From positions 29,894-93,893 of the IMG/VR virus record IMGVR_UViG_3300030331_002523: DNA of 64,000 bases, one strand, 5' to 3'. The stretch is from a virus. This document shows, one piece after another, positions 43,110 to 51,461 of this stretch (positions are counted from its first letter, which is position 1; the number at the start of each line of letters is the position of its first letter). The notes under the pieces were generated by a model. That model had not been told where the DNA came from. It did no database searches and saw only the letters and a program-made list of their open reading frames with translations. The translations under genes and the position numbers were made by a program.

Positions 43110-44057
43110 TTATTTTCTTGGTACTTGTTCAGGTGTATCCATCTCTAAGATTTCCATTCTTTCAAATGCAGCCTTAAAGAAAGACATACGTGCATCACCA
43201 TTCCTTGCTTTAAGAAAGTGAAGTACCAAAGTTTTGTCATCATTTATTAAATATCTATCAGGACCATAGTATCTTATCTTCTGCTTGGCAGGCCTGTTAA
43301 TACCAATCAGTGTATCAGCATGTTGTAACATTGCATCTGAACCAAATATATCTGACTCAAGTACATAGTTACCATACTTACCATCAATAGCCCTATCAGG
43401 ATTATCTATATTCCTATTAAGTTGTGATATTGCAATAAACATACAAGGATATTCACGTTTAACTTGTGTAAAGAATTCACCTAATTCAAATAACATATCT
43501 AATCTATTGTTTTGATAAGGTGCACGCTTTACTAGTATAGTGTGATCTAAAGTAATAATAGTCTTCTGTCCTTTATGTTCATTCATATACATATCAACCT
43601 GCTCACGCATTTGATTAACAGTCATAGGTGTTGATATGACATCAACAGGATATTTAACTCTCCCCTTTGCATACTGATGACATTGTTGTATTACACTCTC
43701 AGGAAGTTTATATCCTGCTGAACATAATTGTTTATATGTCTTACCAGTAAGCGAGCTAAACTCTCTCATTGCTGATGTCCTACCAACCATTTCAAATTGA
43801 AATTCTAATACCCTAAATTTATCTTCAGGATTAAGTACAAAAGATTCTCTAACTATCTGATCTTTAATTAATGTCTTACCTGACCCTGGTCTACCGCCAA
43901 TAACAGTAAGAGTATTCCACTCTAATCCATCTGTTACAGCATCATTAAACTTTGGCCATGGTGTGTATATGGATTTCTCCTCCCCTGTAGATCTATCAAG
44001 CATATACTTGAGTGCTTCTCCAAAGGCTTTATGTTGTCCGTCCCATGCTTTTTTCAT
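43110..44057 (-). CDS. dnaB: DnaB-like replicative helicase
   Basis: 315 residues, C-terminal (RecA-like) helicase domain only. Walker A GGRPGSGKT (54-62), FRVLEFQFEMVGRTSAMREF as motif 1a, KTIITLDHTILVKR as Walker B, PCMFIAISQLNR as motif 3, and LHFLKARNGDARMSFFKAAF including the arginine finger. Unwinds DNA ahead of the polymerase. The usual DnaB N-terminal collar domain is missing; the upstream small protein (44054-44653) may supply the loader or collar function. Their coding regions overlap by 4 bases. Confidence 0.85.
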   Translation of the reverse strand: MKKAWDGQHKAFGEALKYMLDRSTGEEKSIYTPWPKFNDAVTDGLEWNTLTVIGGRPGSGKTLIKDQIVRESFVLNPEDKFRVLEFQFEMVGRTSAMREFSSLTGKTYKQLCSAGYKLPESVIQQCHQYAKGRVKYPVDVISTPMTVNQMREQVDMYMNEHKGQKTIITLDHTILVKRAPYQNNRLDMLFELGEFFTQVKREYPCMFIAISQLNRNIDNPDRAIDGKYGNYVLESDIFGSDAMLQHADTLIGINRPAKQKIRYYGPDRYLINDDKTLVLHFLKARNGDARMSFFKAAFERMEILEMDTPEQVPRK

Positions 44058-44653
44058 ACTACGTTTTCACTAAAATGGTTATTATCTTCTTCCTCTACTC
44101 CTTCTCTAATCATGTCACAGTAATCAGCAAGTTGTGATTGCTTAACCTTAGACTGATTTGTTTTAGATATAAAGTATTGACTAGTCTGCATATACAGATA
44201 ATCATTTTGTCTATACTCTTTTACATATCTATTTGTAGCAGCAATAACTTCATCCCATGTGTAATCATAGTTTTCAAAGAACCATCTAAAATTATTTATC
44301 AATGTTTTAACATTAACTCTAGCTGGCTTACCGCTTGGTAACTTTTTAGCAGGAAAGATTTCTCTATATTCCTCAACAAGATCAACATACTTCTTACCCA
44401 TAAGGTGTACATTAGTCTTGCGTTTGGCTTTCTTAAAATATGCATCATACTTTTCTATGATATCTCTACCAGCTTTAGTAATGGTAATAGATTTCTTTGG
44501 TTCATATTCTACATATTTATTTTCTACCAATCCTTTTACTTCTAAATGTGGATTTATAGTTTGTATACTCAGTTTATTATCAATTGCATATAATAATAAT
44601 AGCTGATTTGGTGTAAGTTTATCTATCAGGATTTCCTGCATCAATTCCCACAT
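44054..44653 (-). CDS. Winged-helix replication accessory candidate
   Basis: 199 residues. The N-terminus (LTPNQLLLLYAIDNKLSIQT then a basic strand KSITITKAGRDIIEKYD) reads as a winged helix; the C-terminus (NFRWFFENYDYTWDEVIAAT) resembles replication initiator/helicase-loader proteins. First gene of the operon next to the DnaB-like helicase, so it is a plausible loader or initiator. A Bacteroidota-type promoter (TTG-N20-TATATTTG) lies 24 bp upstream. Confidence 0.6.
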   Translation of the reverse strand: MWELMQEILIDKLTPNQLLLLYAIDNKLSIQTINPHLEVKGLVENKYVEYEPKKSITITKAGRDIIEKYDAYFKKAKRKTNVHLMGKKYVDLVEEYREIFPAKKLPSGKPARVNVKTLINNFRWFFENYDYTWDEVIAATNRYVKEYRQNDYLYMQTSQYFISKTNQSKVKQSQLADYCDMIREGVEEEDNNHFSENVV

Positions 44654-44676
44654 AATTCTATTGGTTTTTTAATTAA

Positions 44677-44707
44677 CAAATATACAAAATTACTCTTGTA
44701 TAATCAA
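44677..44707 (-). promoter_or_regulatory. Bacteroidota-type promoter, leftward
   Basis: Minus strand: -33 TTG (44707-44705), a 20-nt spacer, then the -7 box TATATTTG (44684-44677), 24 nt before the ATG at 44653. This fits the Bacteroidota housekeeping sigma consensus TTG-N19/21-TAnnTTTG. A second overlapping TAATTTTG lies within the spacer. It would drive the helicase/primase operon. Confidence 0.75.
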
Positions 44708-44725
44708 GAAATTTAACTATCTTTG
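44696..44725 (+). promoter_or_regulatory. Bacteroidota-type promoter, rightward
   Basis: -33 TTG at 44696-44698, a 19-nt spacer, then TATCTTTG at 44718-44725, an exact TAnnTTTG. The ATG of the only rightward gene in the block follows 19 nt later. It overlaps the leftward promoter, so the two genes may be regulated together. Confidence 0.8.
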
Positions 44726-44744
44726 CTGTATAAAATATATAATC

Positions 44745-45248
44745 ATGGCAAAGGCAAAAAAATTTAAAAATATTACACAAGAAGAGCTTGATGTAATGCA
44801 ACAATTTACTAACTCACTACCAAAAAGTGCATTCCAAATGGTGCCAGATGATGGTGAGGTAGAAATAATTATATCAGGTTTCTTTTTCAGATCTATTGTT
44901 AGAACTCTAGATCATGTTATAGCAACTGCTGATCCTAAAGAAGTTATCAGAGCTACTGAATATATGAAACTAGATTATGATCTTAAGAAAGGTGTTGACC
45001 AATCTTTAGTAACAACTTTGGATACTGCTATATGGACTCTTTCTAATATAATAACAGAGTTTAATATACAAGCAGGACTCCAAAAGAAAACTAAAGTTTA
45101 TGATAAAACTGCTGTATCTAAACTAATGCAAGAAATGGCTATAGATAATAAACTAAAACCATTAAGTACAGAAGAAATAGAAAAAAGGCAGAAAATGGAA
45201 AAGCTAGCTAAAGAAAAGAAAGACAAAGAGGAACCTAACGCAAGTTAG
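44745..45248 (+). CDS. Hypothetical protein, lone rightward gene in replication block
   Basis: 167 residues: an all-helical, soluble protein with a basic start and a Lys/Glu-rich C-terminal tail (EKLAKEKKDKEEPNAS). It has its own host-type promoter in a divergent arrangement opposite the helicase operon, the usual position for a transcriptional regulator or an early host-takeover protein, but I see no helix-turn-helix. The 3' end overlaps the convergent gene by 14 bases. Confidence 0.6.
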   Translation: MAKAKKFKNITQEELDVMQQFTNSLPKSAFQMVPDDGEVEIIISGFFFRSIVRTLDHVIATADPKEVIRATEYMKLDYDLKKGVDQSLVTTLDTAIWTLSNIITEFNIQAGLQKKTKVYDKTAVSKLMQEMAIDNKLKPLSTEEIEKRQKMEKLAKEKKDKEEPNAS

Positions 45249-45606
45249 ATCCCACTAAGTCACCAATAGCAATACATGATTGTATAGCACCATTCAGCTC
45301 TTCTTTGTCACAATCAGCAAAAGACTTACATCCATCTTTAGCACATAAACCTGCTTGGTTCTTTACTTGTATTTTCATTGACTCAAAGTCATCACCAATA
45401 TCATTAGCAAGTTGTCTGATCATAGCATGAATTCTTTTAAGTTGTGCACCTGTAGCTTTCTCGCCAGAGACTTCAACAAACATCTCTATACGCCCACCTT
45501 CAGGTAAGTTATTAATGAGAGTCTGGTACTCCATGGACTTAGCATCTATGGAATGTACCATCTCTCCATCTTTCTTAATTAATATACTGGAAAATATTGC
45601 TTTCAT
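45235..45606 (-). CDS. NinB-like recombination accessory candidate
   Basis: 123 residues. GAQLKRIHAMIRQLANDIGD followed by ESMKIQVKNQAGL and KSFADCDKEELNGAIQSCIA recalls phage NinB-like and related recombination proteins in layout (helix, K-x-x-x-K, S-x-x-x-x-x-x-E-x-x). Resemblance is modest. The gene lies between a zinc-ribbon gene and a convergent rightward gene. Confidence 0.5.
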   Translation of the reverse strand: MKAIFSSILIKKDGEMVHSIDAKSMEYQTLINNLPEGGRIEMFVEVSGEKATGAQLKRIHAMIRQLANDIGDDFESMKIQVKNQAGLCAKDGCKSFADCDKEELNGAIQSCIAIGDLVGSNLR

Positions 45607-45845
45607 TTATATCTAAGTGTATTTACATCTACTAATACAAATTCTTGACCGCACCCACTTGACTCACATTTTATATCACTAGTTGAGTTAAACAATAATG
45701 TTTTATTAAAACAATTAGGACATGGCATAGTCATAAAAATATCTTTTTTGTTAAGCTCTGCAGCATAACGTCTAAGATACTCCTGACTACTACCAGTCCA
45801 TTCCTCTTCACGCATTTGCATGAATACTTCCTTCATTCTACCCAT
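45603..45845 (-). CDS. Small zinc-ribbon protein
   Basis: 80 residues. CPNCFNKTLLF and KCESSGCGQEF give a four-Cys ribbon in the C-terminal half; the N-terminal half is helical and charged (EEWTGSSQEYLRRYAAELNK). May bind nucleic acid or RNA polymerase. ATG overlaps the next gene by 4 bases (ATGA). Confidence 0.6.
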   Translation of the reverse strand: MGRMKEVFMQMREEEWTGSSQEYLRRYAAELNKKDIFMTMPCPNCFNKTLLFNSTSDIKCESSGCGQEFVLVDVNTLRYK

Positions 45846-45850
45846 AACGC

Positions 45851-46030
45851 TTACTCTTTATAATACTCTATATAGAGAGAATCAATCTGATAATAATATT
45901 CAGCTTGTAACATATCAATCTCTTTTTGTATTAATAGTTGACGTTGTGTAATACATTGTGTTGTACTACATGATTGTAATAAGGCAAGTATTATACTACC
46001 AATTAATAAATTTCTAATAAGATCTTTCAT
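45851..46030 (-). CDS. Small lipoprotein
   Basis: 59 residues. A hydrophobic stretch (NLLIGSIILALLQSC) ends in a lipobox LQSC, with Cys21 as the lipidated residue; the mature part is Gln/Tyr-rich and helical. An outer-membrane lipoprotein of this size could be a spanin-like lysis protein or a superinfection-exclusion factor; no proof for either. Start and stop lie 2 bp and 5 bp from its neighbours. Confidence 0.6.
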   Translation of the reverse strand: MKDLIRNLLIGSIILALLQSCSTTQCITQRQLLIQKEIDMLQAEYYYQIDSLYIEYYKE

Positions 46031-46032
46031 AA

Positions 46033-47124
46033 TTACTTTTTGTTTGGATAATAATATTTAATTTTGTCTTGATGAAAAGATGATAGTGATTTAGATACCC
46101 ATACTTCATCTATGGTATGTTGGTAACACAGTATATGACATACAGCCATATCATCAGGATTGAGTCTTAGTAGTCTACCAATCCTCTGTGCTGACTTGCG
46201 TTCATTACCATAAGCATGCATGATTATACCTGCTTTTAGACCAGGAATGTTAGCACCCTCATTGAGTTGTAATACACAAGACATCTTATTAATATGCCCA
46301 TCACTAAACAACTGAAGGTTCTCCTCTGACATAGGATTCTTAGAATGATAGCTGTACTGTGACATTCTATCTGCTTGTTTCTGTGTGTTAGCAAATACAA
46401 TACACTTGTCATCTATCATATTTATAAGACTCTTAGCATAGGATTCCTTAGTTGGATAATCCATCATTGATTTCATTCTCATTATACTAGCAAGTTGTTT
46501 AGGTTTACCAGGCTTTGCATCATCTATTCTACCTGTTACATACTGATACTCCTTCATCTCACTGTTGTACCATACTCCTCCATCATGCTTCTTCTTAGGT
46601 ATATTCCTAAGTCCAGACAGTGGTAACATGTGTACAATGATCCTATAGTCATTAAGTATATTATTATCAGTGGCATCATCAACGCCAAAGCTATACTTAA
46701 TAGGACAGAATTCACTAACTAACTGTGCTTTCTCACCATATACTGGTGGCGTACCTGTTAGTCCCAATATCTTTCCTTGATAATTATCCAAGAAATCCTT
46801 GTGGCTAAATAGTAAACTATGACATTCATCAAGGTATACTATATCATAACCCTTTGGATCTTGTTTATTAAGAGAAAGATATGTAGTAAATGTTACATGA
46901 TCCAAGATGTGATTACAGTTAAGCTTCTCACACTCTTCTTGCCATGCTTTAAATATAGATTTCTTAGGAGCAACAACAAGGAATGTACTGAACTGATTAA
47001 AGTTTTTAATCATGTGTTGCAATGCAATCCTTGTCTTGCCCACGCCCATAGATATACCAAGACCACACCGATGATTGGTCAAGGCTATATCAAGCGCCTT
47101 ACTTTGTACTTCTGCTCTTCCCAT
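46033..47124 (-). CDS. SF2 DNA/RNA helicase
   Basis: 363 residues, two RecA-like domains. Q-like start, Walker A SMGVGKTR (25-32), motif II VYLDECHSLL (DECH, 99-102), motif III GLTGTPP, and motif VI QRIGRLLRLNPD with arginine fingers. The compact size and GSS-like features suit the phage helicases of the UvsW/SNF2-like type that remodel forks or branched DNA. Overlaps the upstream gene by 26 bases. Confidence 0.85.
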   Translation of the reverse strand: MGRAEVQSKALDIALTNHRCGLGISMGVGKTRIALQHMIKNFNQFSTFLVVAPKKSIFKAWQEECEKLNCNHILDHVTFTTYLSLNKQDPKGYDIVYLDECHSLLFSHKDFLDNYQGKILGLTGTPPVYGEKAQLVSEFCPIKYSFGVDDATDNNILNDYRIIVHMLPLSGLRNIPKKKHDGGVWYNSEMKEYQYVTGRIDDAKPGKPKQLASIMRMKSMMDYPTKESYAKSLINMIDDKCIVFANTQKQADRMSQYSYHSKNPMSEENLQLFSDGHINKMSCVLQLNEGANIPGLKAGIIMHAYGNERKSAQRIGRLLRLNPDDMAVCHILCYQHTIDEVWVSKSLSSFHQDKIKYYYPNKK

Positions 47125-47377
47125 TTCTCAAATGTCTTATTGTAGCCATAGCATGCATTAGTACTTCAATGATGTGCTGCTTATCAGTCTTCATTAATTG
47201 ATGTGTATCTATATATACATACTTGTCTACGTTTGTATACTCCCTTGCTTCTGCAATCTCCTTATTAAGCACTTCCTTATACTTAATTTGATTTACATGG
47301 TTATTAAATGCAGCAACAGTTTCCGCTTTTTTGACAGCATCTTCTATTATCTGTTCTTCTGATAGTCTCTTGTTCAT
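47099..47377 (-). CDS. Hypothetical 92-residue helical protein
   Basis: Helical, charged (EEQIIEDAVKKAETVAAFNN, HLRNGKSRSTK); no domain recognised. It precedes the SF2 helicase gene with a 26-base overlap and follows a small basic gene by an ATGA overlap. Confidence 0.55.
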   Translation of the reverse strand: MNKRLSEEQIIEDAVKKAETVAAFNNHVNQIKYKEVLNKEIAEAREYTNVDKYVYIDTHQLMKTDKQHIIEVLMHAMATIRHLRNGKSRSTK

Positions 47378-47544
47378 AAGTCTTCTTTATTTAATTTATA
47401 TTTCTTAATTATATACTTCAGTCTTTTTGTTAGTTCTGACTTAGTTACTCTTACATAATGGATTTCTTTTTCAGGTTTAATTGTGTCATCCATTTTATCT
47501 ATAGTTCTTTTTAAATTTTTTGCTATTTGTAATGCTCTTGTCAT
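47374..47544 (-). CDS. Hypothetical 56-residue basic helical protein
   Basis: MTRALQIAKNLKRTIDKMDD ... KRLKYIIKKYKLNKEDL. Helical and Lys-rich; its stop TGA overlaps the next ATG (ATGA). Function unknown; the coupling supports translation. Confidence 0.55.
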   Translation of the reverse strand: MTRALQIAKNLKRTIDKMDDTIKPEKEIHYVRVTKSELTKRLKYIIKKYKLNKEDL

Positions 47545-47551
47545 AATATAT

Positions 47552-47962
47552 CTATTGTCTTGGTTCAGAATAACCTAACTGAATAGCATCTTTTGGATGT
47601 TCTTCTATCCAGTTATGGCATGTTCTACATACTGATAACCAAGTAGTTGTGTCTAATAAATGTTTTCCTCTACCTTTTTTGTGATGGACATCTGTTGAGT
47701 GTGTATTACAGCCAGGTAGTCTTGCCTCACACATAGGATGTTTCTCCATAAATACTCTTCTTACTTGAGTGTATACAGTAAGTTGAGCAGACATTTTAGC
47801 AGAAACTTTTTTGATAGGTTTTGGTTTTTTAAACTTAACCGGTTTAGTAGTAGCTATATTCCTAAACCAACAGGGTTTGCAATATCTATCCCTACCTTGC
47901 TTCTTCCAAATGTACTGCTCAGACTTACATCCTACACACAATTTCTTCTTAGCTTTTAACAT
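47552..47962 (-). CDS. HNH endonuclease with N-terminal zinc finger
   Basis: 136 residues. N-terminal CVGCKSEQ and YCKPCWFR supply four Cys; the HNH core is MCEARLPGCNTHSTDVHHKK with TWLSVCRTCHNWIEEHP, giving the metal-binding His and Cys pairs. Phage HNH nucleases of this compact type cut or nick DNA in packaging or recombination (NinG-like in size). Overlaps the upstream gene by 14 bases. Confidence 0.75.
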   Translation of the reverse strand: MLKAKKKLCVGCKSEQYIWKKQGRDRYCKPCWFRNIATTKPVKFKKPKPIKKVSAKMSAQLTVYTQVRRVFMEKHPMCEARLPGCNTHSTDVHHKKGRGKHLLDTTTWLSVCRTCHNWIEEHPKDAIQLGYSEPRQ

Positions 47963-48455
47963 ACTTCAAAGATAAAAAATTCTGAGGTAATAATCCCTCT
48001 TGAATGAACTTAATGAGTAAGTCTTCATACTTAATATCAAGTTCTTTTAATGTCATTCTATTGACAAACTTATCATCAACATAATGATCATTGCTAGCTA
48101 TAATAGCTTTACCAAGAGGGCTCTCAGAAAAGTATTCCTTGAATATTTGATTTGCTCTCTTGTTGCATATGATCTGCTTCCATGCATTTATAACTCTTTG
48201 ACCACGTCTCCATACTCTTTTAATTCTCTTACGTTTTAATGAGTGCATGCTACTTATTTCTTCTGGTGTGTAGACATTAAGACCATGTAGCACTCTTTTA
48301 AATAAGAAATGTTGGGTTTGGTTAAGGTTATTATAAACAATAGGTTGGTAAAGATCCTTGCTAATTGTTTGATAAGTTCCTAATATACCTAGATAATCAT
48401 ATCTGTTTATTAGTTTTTGTTGATTTAGTTTTAGTAGTTGTTCTTGTAATTGCAT
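47949..48455 (-). CDS. Hypothetical 168-residue basic protein
   Basis: Lys/Arg-rich with LKRKRIKRVWRRGQRVINAW, a likely nucleic-acid-binding surface, and an amphipathic C-terminal part. No recognised family. Adjacent to the HNH nuclease gene. Confidence 0.6.
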   Translation of the reverse strand: MQLQEQLLKLNQQKLINRYDYLGILGTYQTISKDLYQPIVYNNLNQTQHFLFKRVLHGLNVYTPEEISSMHSLKRKRIKRVWRRGQRVINAWKQIICNKRANQIFKEYFSESPLGKAIIASNDHYVDDKFVNRMTLKELDIKYEDLLIKFIQEGLLPQNFLSLKYVKS

Positions 48456-48500
48456 TTTATTATATGTATTAAAGGTTAAAAATTAGGTATAAAAAAGGAA

Positions 48501-48578
48501 GGAGAGCTCTGCATTCCCTATAGTAACATGCAAGAACTCTCCAACCTCTCCGTTTAGAAGTGTCTATAAACTAAACGG
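48501..48578 (-). terminator. Two tandem hairpins after an acidic protein gene
   Basis: CCGTTTAG/CTAAACGG (48550-48578) forms an 8-bp stem that includes the stop codon of the gene ending at 48564. A second hairpin, GGAGAG (48501-48506) with CTCTCC (48537-48542) and an inner TGCA/TGCA, lies 7 nt further downstream on the minus strand. AT-rich sequence follows. Together they look like a double transcription terminator or a stabilising 3' structure. Confidence 0.6.
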
Positions 48579-49292
48579 GTTGTTTTCTACTTCTTCTTCT
48601 TCCTCCAATACTTCAATTTCCTCCTCTACCTCTACTTCAACTTCATCTGTAGAATCTTCAACAGTCACATCATCAGCTTCATCTTCATCTGGATCTAATG
48701 CATCTTCTTCAGCTTTCTCAATCTCCTCAGCCTTAGCTTCCTCAATTGCTTCAAATAGATCTCTTTGATTTGGATTAACTTCTTCTTGTGACTCTTCACG
48801 ATCAGCAACTGCTTTCTCAATCATCTTATTAATAGATGCAGAGTCAGCATTGTTTGCTTTTCTAATCTCATCACCATTTATGTGCTCTATCAATGTATCT
48901 TCCTTAGTACCTGTAGCATCATAAAAAGTTTTTCTATATATATCTACTATTTCTCCTGTGTCAGGATCAGCAGCTTTACATGTAACACCTGTCTTACCCG
49001 CAAACTTAAGATCTCTCTTAGGATCATCTTTACTAAATGGAGTAAGTTGCTCTTTAATATAGATATTACCTGGTAACTTAGACTTTCTACCTACGCCAGA
49101 AGCCTTTAGTTCATCAGTTTTACCATGTATTAATGTGCTTATTTCTCTTTTAGTAAACCACCCATTAGCAGATAACCAAGATCTTTCTTGTGTTAATCTT
49201 ATGTGAGCATACTCAGGATTGTTTTTAGATACACGTATAGTGTTTTTTTGGTCATCTTTACAGATGACAACTGGTTGTTGTTTGAAATTCAT
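48564..49292 (-). CDS. Hypothetical acidic-tailed protein (SSB candidate)
   Basis: 242 residues. The first two thirds carry basic and mixed residues (AKEEDD-free; GRKSKLPGNIYIKEQLTPFS), while the last 80 residues are almost wholly Glu/Asp (VEVEVEEEIEVLEEEEEVEN) ending NNPFSL. A globular domain with a long acidic tail and a hydrophobic tip fits a T4 gp32- or T7 gp2.5-like ssDNA-binding protein, but no fold is recognised. The double hairpin at its end hints at high expression. Confidence 0.55.
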   Translation of the reverse strand: MNFKQQPVVICKDDQKNTIRVSKNNPEYAHIRLTQERSWLSANGWFTKREISTLIHGKTDELKASGVGRKSKLPGNIYIKEQLTPFSKDDPKRDLKFAGKTGVTCKAADPDTGEIVDIYRKTFYDATGTKEDTLIEHINGDEIRKANNADSASINKMIEKAVADREESQEEVNPNQRDLFEAIEEAKAEEIEKAEEDALDPDEDEADDVTVEDSTDEVEVEVEEEIEVLEEEEEVENNPFSL

Positions 49293-49326
49293 GTGAATTA
49301 ATTTAAAGTGTTATTAAAATATTTAA

Positions 49327-49587
49327 TTAGTAGTCCTCTTTCTCATGGTCAAAATACTCATCTAACTTTTCTTGATCAGGTACATCATATAATGCCTTTG
49401 TCTCTTCTTTTGAGACAGGCTTGTCTAGTTTTGTTTTACCTGCGTAAGATTTATAGAATGGATTGTTGATTTCCATGAGTTGAGAAGGCCCTAAACACTC
49501 TAACTCTTGAAGTTCCTCATCCGTCATATCTAAGTAGACTTCTGTAGGAATCTCTATTGTAAAACCAGTTTTAAGTTGTAATAACAT
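49327..49587 (-). CDS. Hypothetical 86-residue acidic protein
   Basis: Acidic (TDEELQELECLGPSQLMEIN ... LDEYFDHEKEDY); no recognised domain. Just upstream, 49588-49664 is a 77-bp AT-rich gap with no clear signal. It may interact with the basic proteins nearby; function unknown. Confidence 0.55.
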   Translation of the reverse strand: MLLQLKTGFTIEIPTEVYLDMTDEELQELECLGPSQLMEINNPFYKSYAGKTKLDKPVSKEETKALYDVPDQEKLDEYFDHEKEDY

Positions 49588-49664
49588 ACTACAAAAGTAG
49601 TAATATTATTAATAAGTTTAACAGTTTTGAGTCAGAGTGGTTAAGATTTATAGTAGTATTATAG

Positions 49665-50207
49665 CTAAGATTGTATTTCTACATCCTTAATATCATGCAT
49701 TCCACCTACTATTTTATGGAATGTATTATCTGGTAGCACCTTTATAAGGTACTCTGGATCTGCAGGAATAATATTCAATATAGATATTGTTTCCTTTACC
49801 TCTTTAGTTTTTAGATTATCATCTACACCACTGAAAGTAATTTTCTTTTCAACTGAATAAGAACTATACTCACCGTACGTAGAATCACCTGTGATAATAC
49901 CAAGATAATATATTGATCCGTTAAGTTCAAATGCATTACCTTTATCTAAGAGAACATCTATATCACCAAGATCTTTCTTGATCCATTCTTTATCAATAGA
50001 TGCATATACCAAGTCACCTACAGAAATAATAGGTATACTATGTCCAAATGCAGCCATTTGTATAATAGTCTCAGCTACTTCAGCAGAAAGATGTTCAGCT
50101 AGAACTTTAGATATAAATCTTTTGTCCATGCTATTTTCTGTAACTACTCTTGTTAGATTATCTAATACATGTAGCTCAATAAGTTTTGCAGTTAATTCTT
50201 TTTTCAT
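49665..50207 (-). CDS. Hypothetical 180-residue protein
   Basis: Beta-rich with VDKRFISKVLAEHLSAEVAE-like helix near the start and NGSIYYLGIITGDSTYGEYS later. No recognised domain. Coupled by ATGA overlap to the gene upstream. Confidence 0.55.
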   Translation of the reverse strand: MKKELTAKLIELHVLDNLTRVVTENSMDKRFISKVLAEHLSAEVAETIIQMAAFGHSIPIISVGDLVYASIDKEWIKKDLGDIDVLLDKGNAFELNGSIYYLGIITGDSTYGEYSSYSVEKKITFSGVDDNLKTKEVKETISILNIIPADPEYLIKVLPDNTFHKIVGGMHDIKDVEIQS

Positions 50208-50821
50208 TTTATTAATTTATTTAAATCCATTATTATACTTTTATTCTGTACTTTACATATACTAGCAATAGTTTCAGGACTTGCATCCTTAAATTTTTTA
50301 TATATATCTTTTGTTGCTGTCTTATATTTACGAATAAGTTCTATCTGATCCCAGTTATTAATAAACTTAAGACCATCAACTTCAGAACGTAATTCAAACT
50401 CAGTCCATTGGTATATACTAAATGTAACTTTAAGTTTTACATCACCAAATATAACCATACTACCTGTTAATGATTCACAGTCAGAGTTAGTACCATTAAC
50501 CATAAGGTCAATAAGATCTAACTTTTGATGAACCCATTTAGCACGGTTAATATTAATAAACATAATCATATAGGTTTTATCAGCAAGTATACTATACATC
50601 TGTTGTATATAGTTATTATAAATAATATTATTCCAGGTAATACCCTTATCATATTTATTATTCTGCCATGTACCAATATGACACTTGTTACCTTTAAATA
50701 ATCTTTTATCTTTAACAAGCGTTATACCCTTTTGAGGATCTATACCATCAATTCTATTTATTAAATATCTTTGTAATCTAGTAATGCTCTCTATTATTTT
50801 CTTATATAATTTCTTTTTCAT
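50204..50821 (-). CDS. Hypothetical 205-residue protein
   Basis: Start chosen at MKKKLYKK (50821); the longer frame (ATG at 50899) would overlap the tiny membrane-protein gene throughout. Basic N-terminus, then mixed strands (TYMIMFININRAKWVHQKLD). No recognised domain. Coupled (ATGA) both upstream and downstream. Confidence 0.55.
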   Translation of the reverse strand: MKKKLYKKIIESITRLQRYLINRIDGIDPQKGITLVKDKRLFKGNKCHIGTWQNNKYDKGITWNNIIYNNYIQQMYSILADKTYMIMFININRAKWVHQKLDLIDLMVNGTNSDCESLTGSMVIFGDVKLKVTFSIYQWTEFELRSEVDGLKFINNWDQIELIRKYKTATKDIYKKFKDASPETIASICKVQNKSIIMDLNKLIK

Positions 50822-50928
50822 AAAATTGCTATTAATATTATTATTAGTATAAACAGACAGTATATAGCCGCAATTACAGGAACTATATACCGTCTGCATT
50901 TATACATGAAGTATGCTATTTTATCCAT
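50818..50928 (-). CDS. Tiny single-helix membrane protein
   Basis: 36 residues: basic start (MDKIAYFMYKCRRY) then one Ile/Leu-rich helix to the end. Stop TGA overlaps the next ATG and its start overlaps the preceding stop by 8 bases, a typical coupled arrangement. Function unknown. Confidence 0.55.
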   Translation of the reverse strand: MDKIAYFMYKCRRYIVPVIAAIYCLFILIIILIAIL

Positions 50929-51421
50929 GCTCAGGGTCTTTATAATCTTTCAATATCTCATAATCCTCATCACCTTCTTCTAATCCAAGAAATCCCATAC
51001 CAGTTCTATTATCATAATCTAGTTCAGAAACATCTTTTAACCATTTCTCTACGCCCTTTTCATCAAGATAACCTACTACATCATTAGTCAACGGTGTATC
51101 ATAACATATACCATTCTCATCTAATATAGCGATTTCATACTGATCTATGTTTCCACTAGAATGCTGACTACTTAGTATAGATACGTAGAATCCATTATCA
51201 AAGTGTACATATGCTCTTGCTTCACGCAAGATAGGATATGCATCACTTGACCTATCCATGTATACTATTGTCCATTCAAGTTCATCAAACTTAAATACAT
51301 TTACATGTTCTTTTAATCTGTAGTTCTGGTATCTGTCTTCATGTTTTTCACTCCAGTGATACTCATGAGCAATCAATAATGTGTTATGATGCTCTTCTAA
51401 TTTTTTAATATCTTTTCTCAT
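50921..51421 (-). CDS. Hypothetical 166-residue acidic protein
   Basis: Acidic (GVEKWLKDVSELDYDNRTGM, EEGDEDYEILKDYKDPEHG); no recognised domain. First protein gene after the noncoding RNA cluster on the minus strand, so it may be read through from it. Confidence 0.6.
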   Translation of the reverse strand: MRKDIKKLEEHHNTLLIAHEYHWSEKHEDRYQNYRLKEHVNVFKFDELEWTIVYMDRSSDAYPILREARAYVHFDNGFYVSILSSQHSSGNIDQYEIAILDENGICYDTPLTNDVVGYLDEKGVEKWLKDVSELDYDNRTGMGFLGLEEGDEDYEILKDYKDPEHG

Positions 51422-51461
51422 TTTATTGTGTGTATTTATAATTAATTAATTTTCATATAGA

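Noticed and set aside
47552-47962. HNH homing endonuclease of an intron
   Set aside because: It sits as an ordinary gene in the leftward operon with overlaps on both sides; no interrupted gene or intron core was found nearby.
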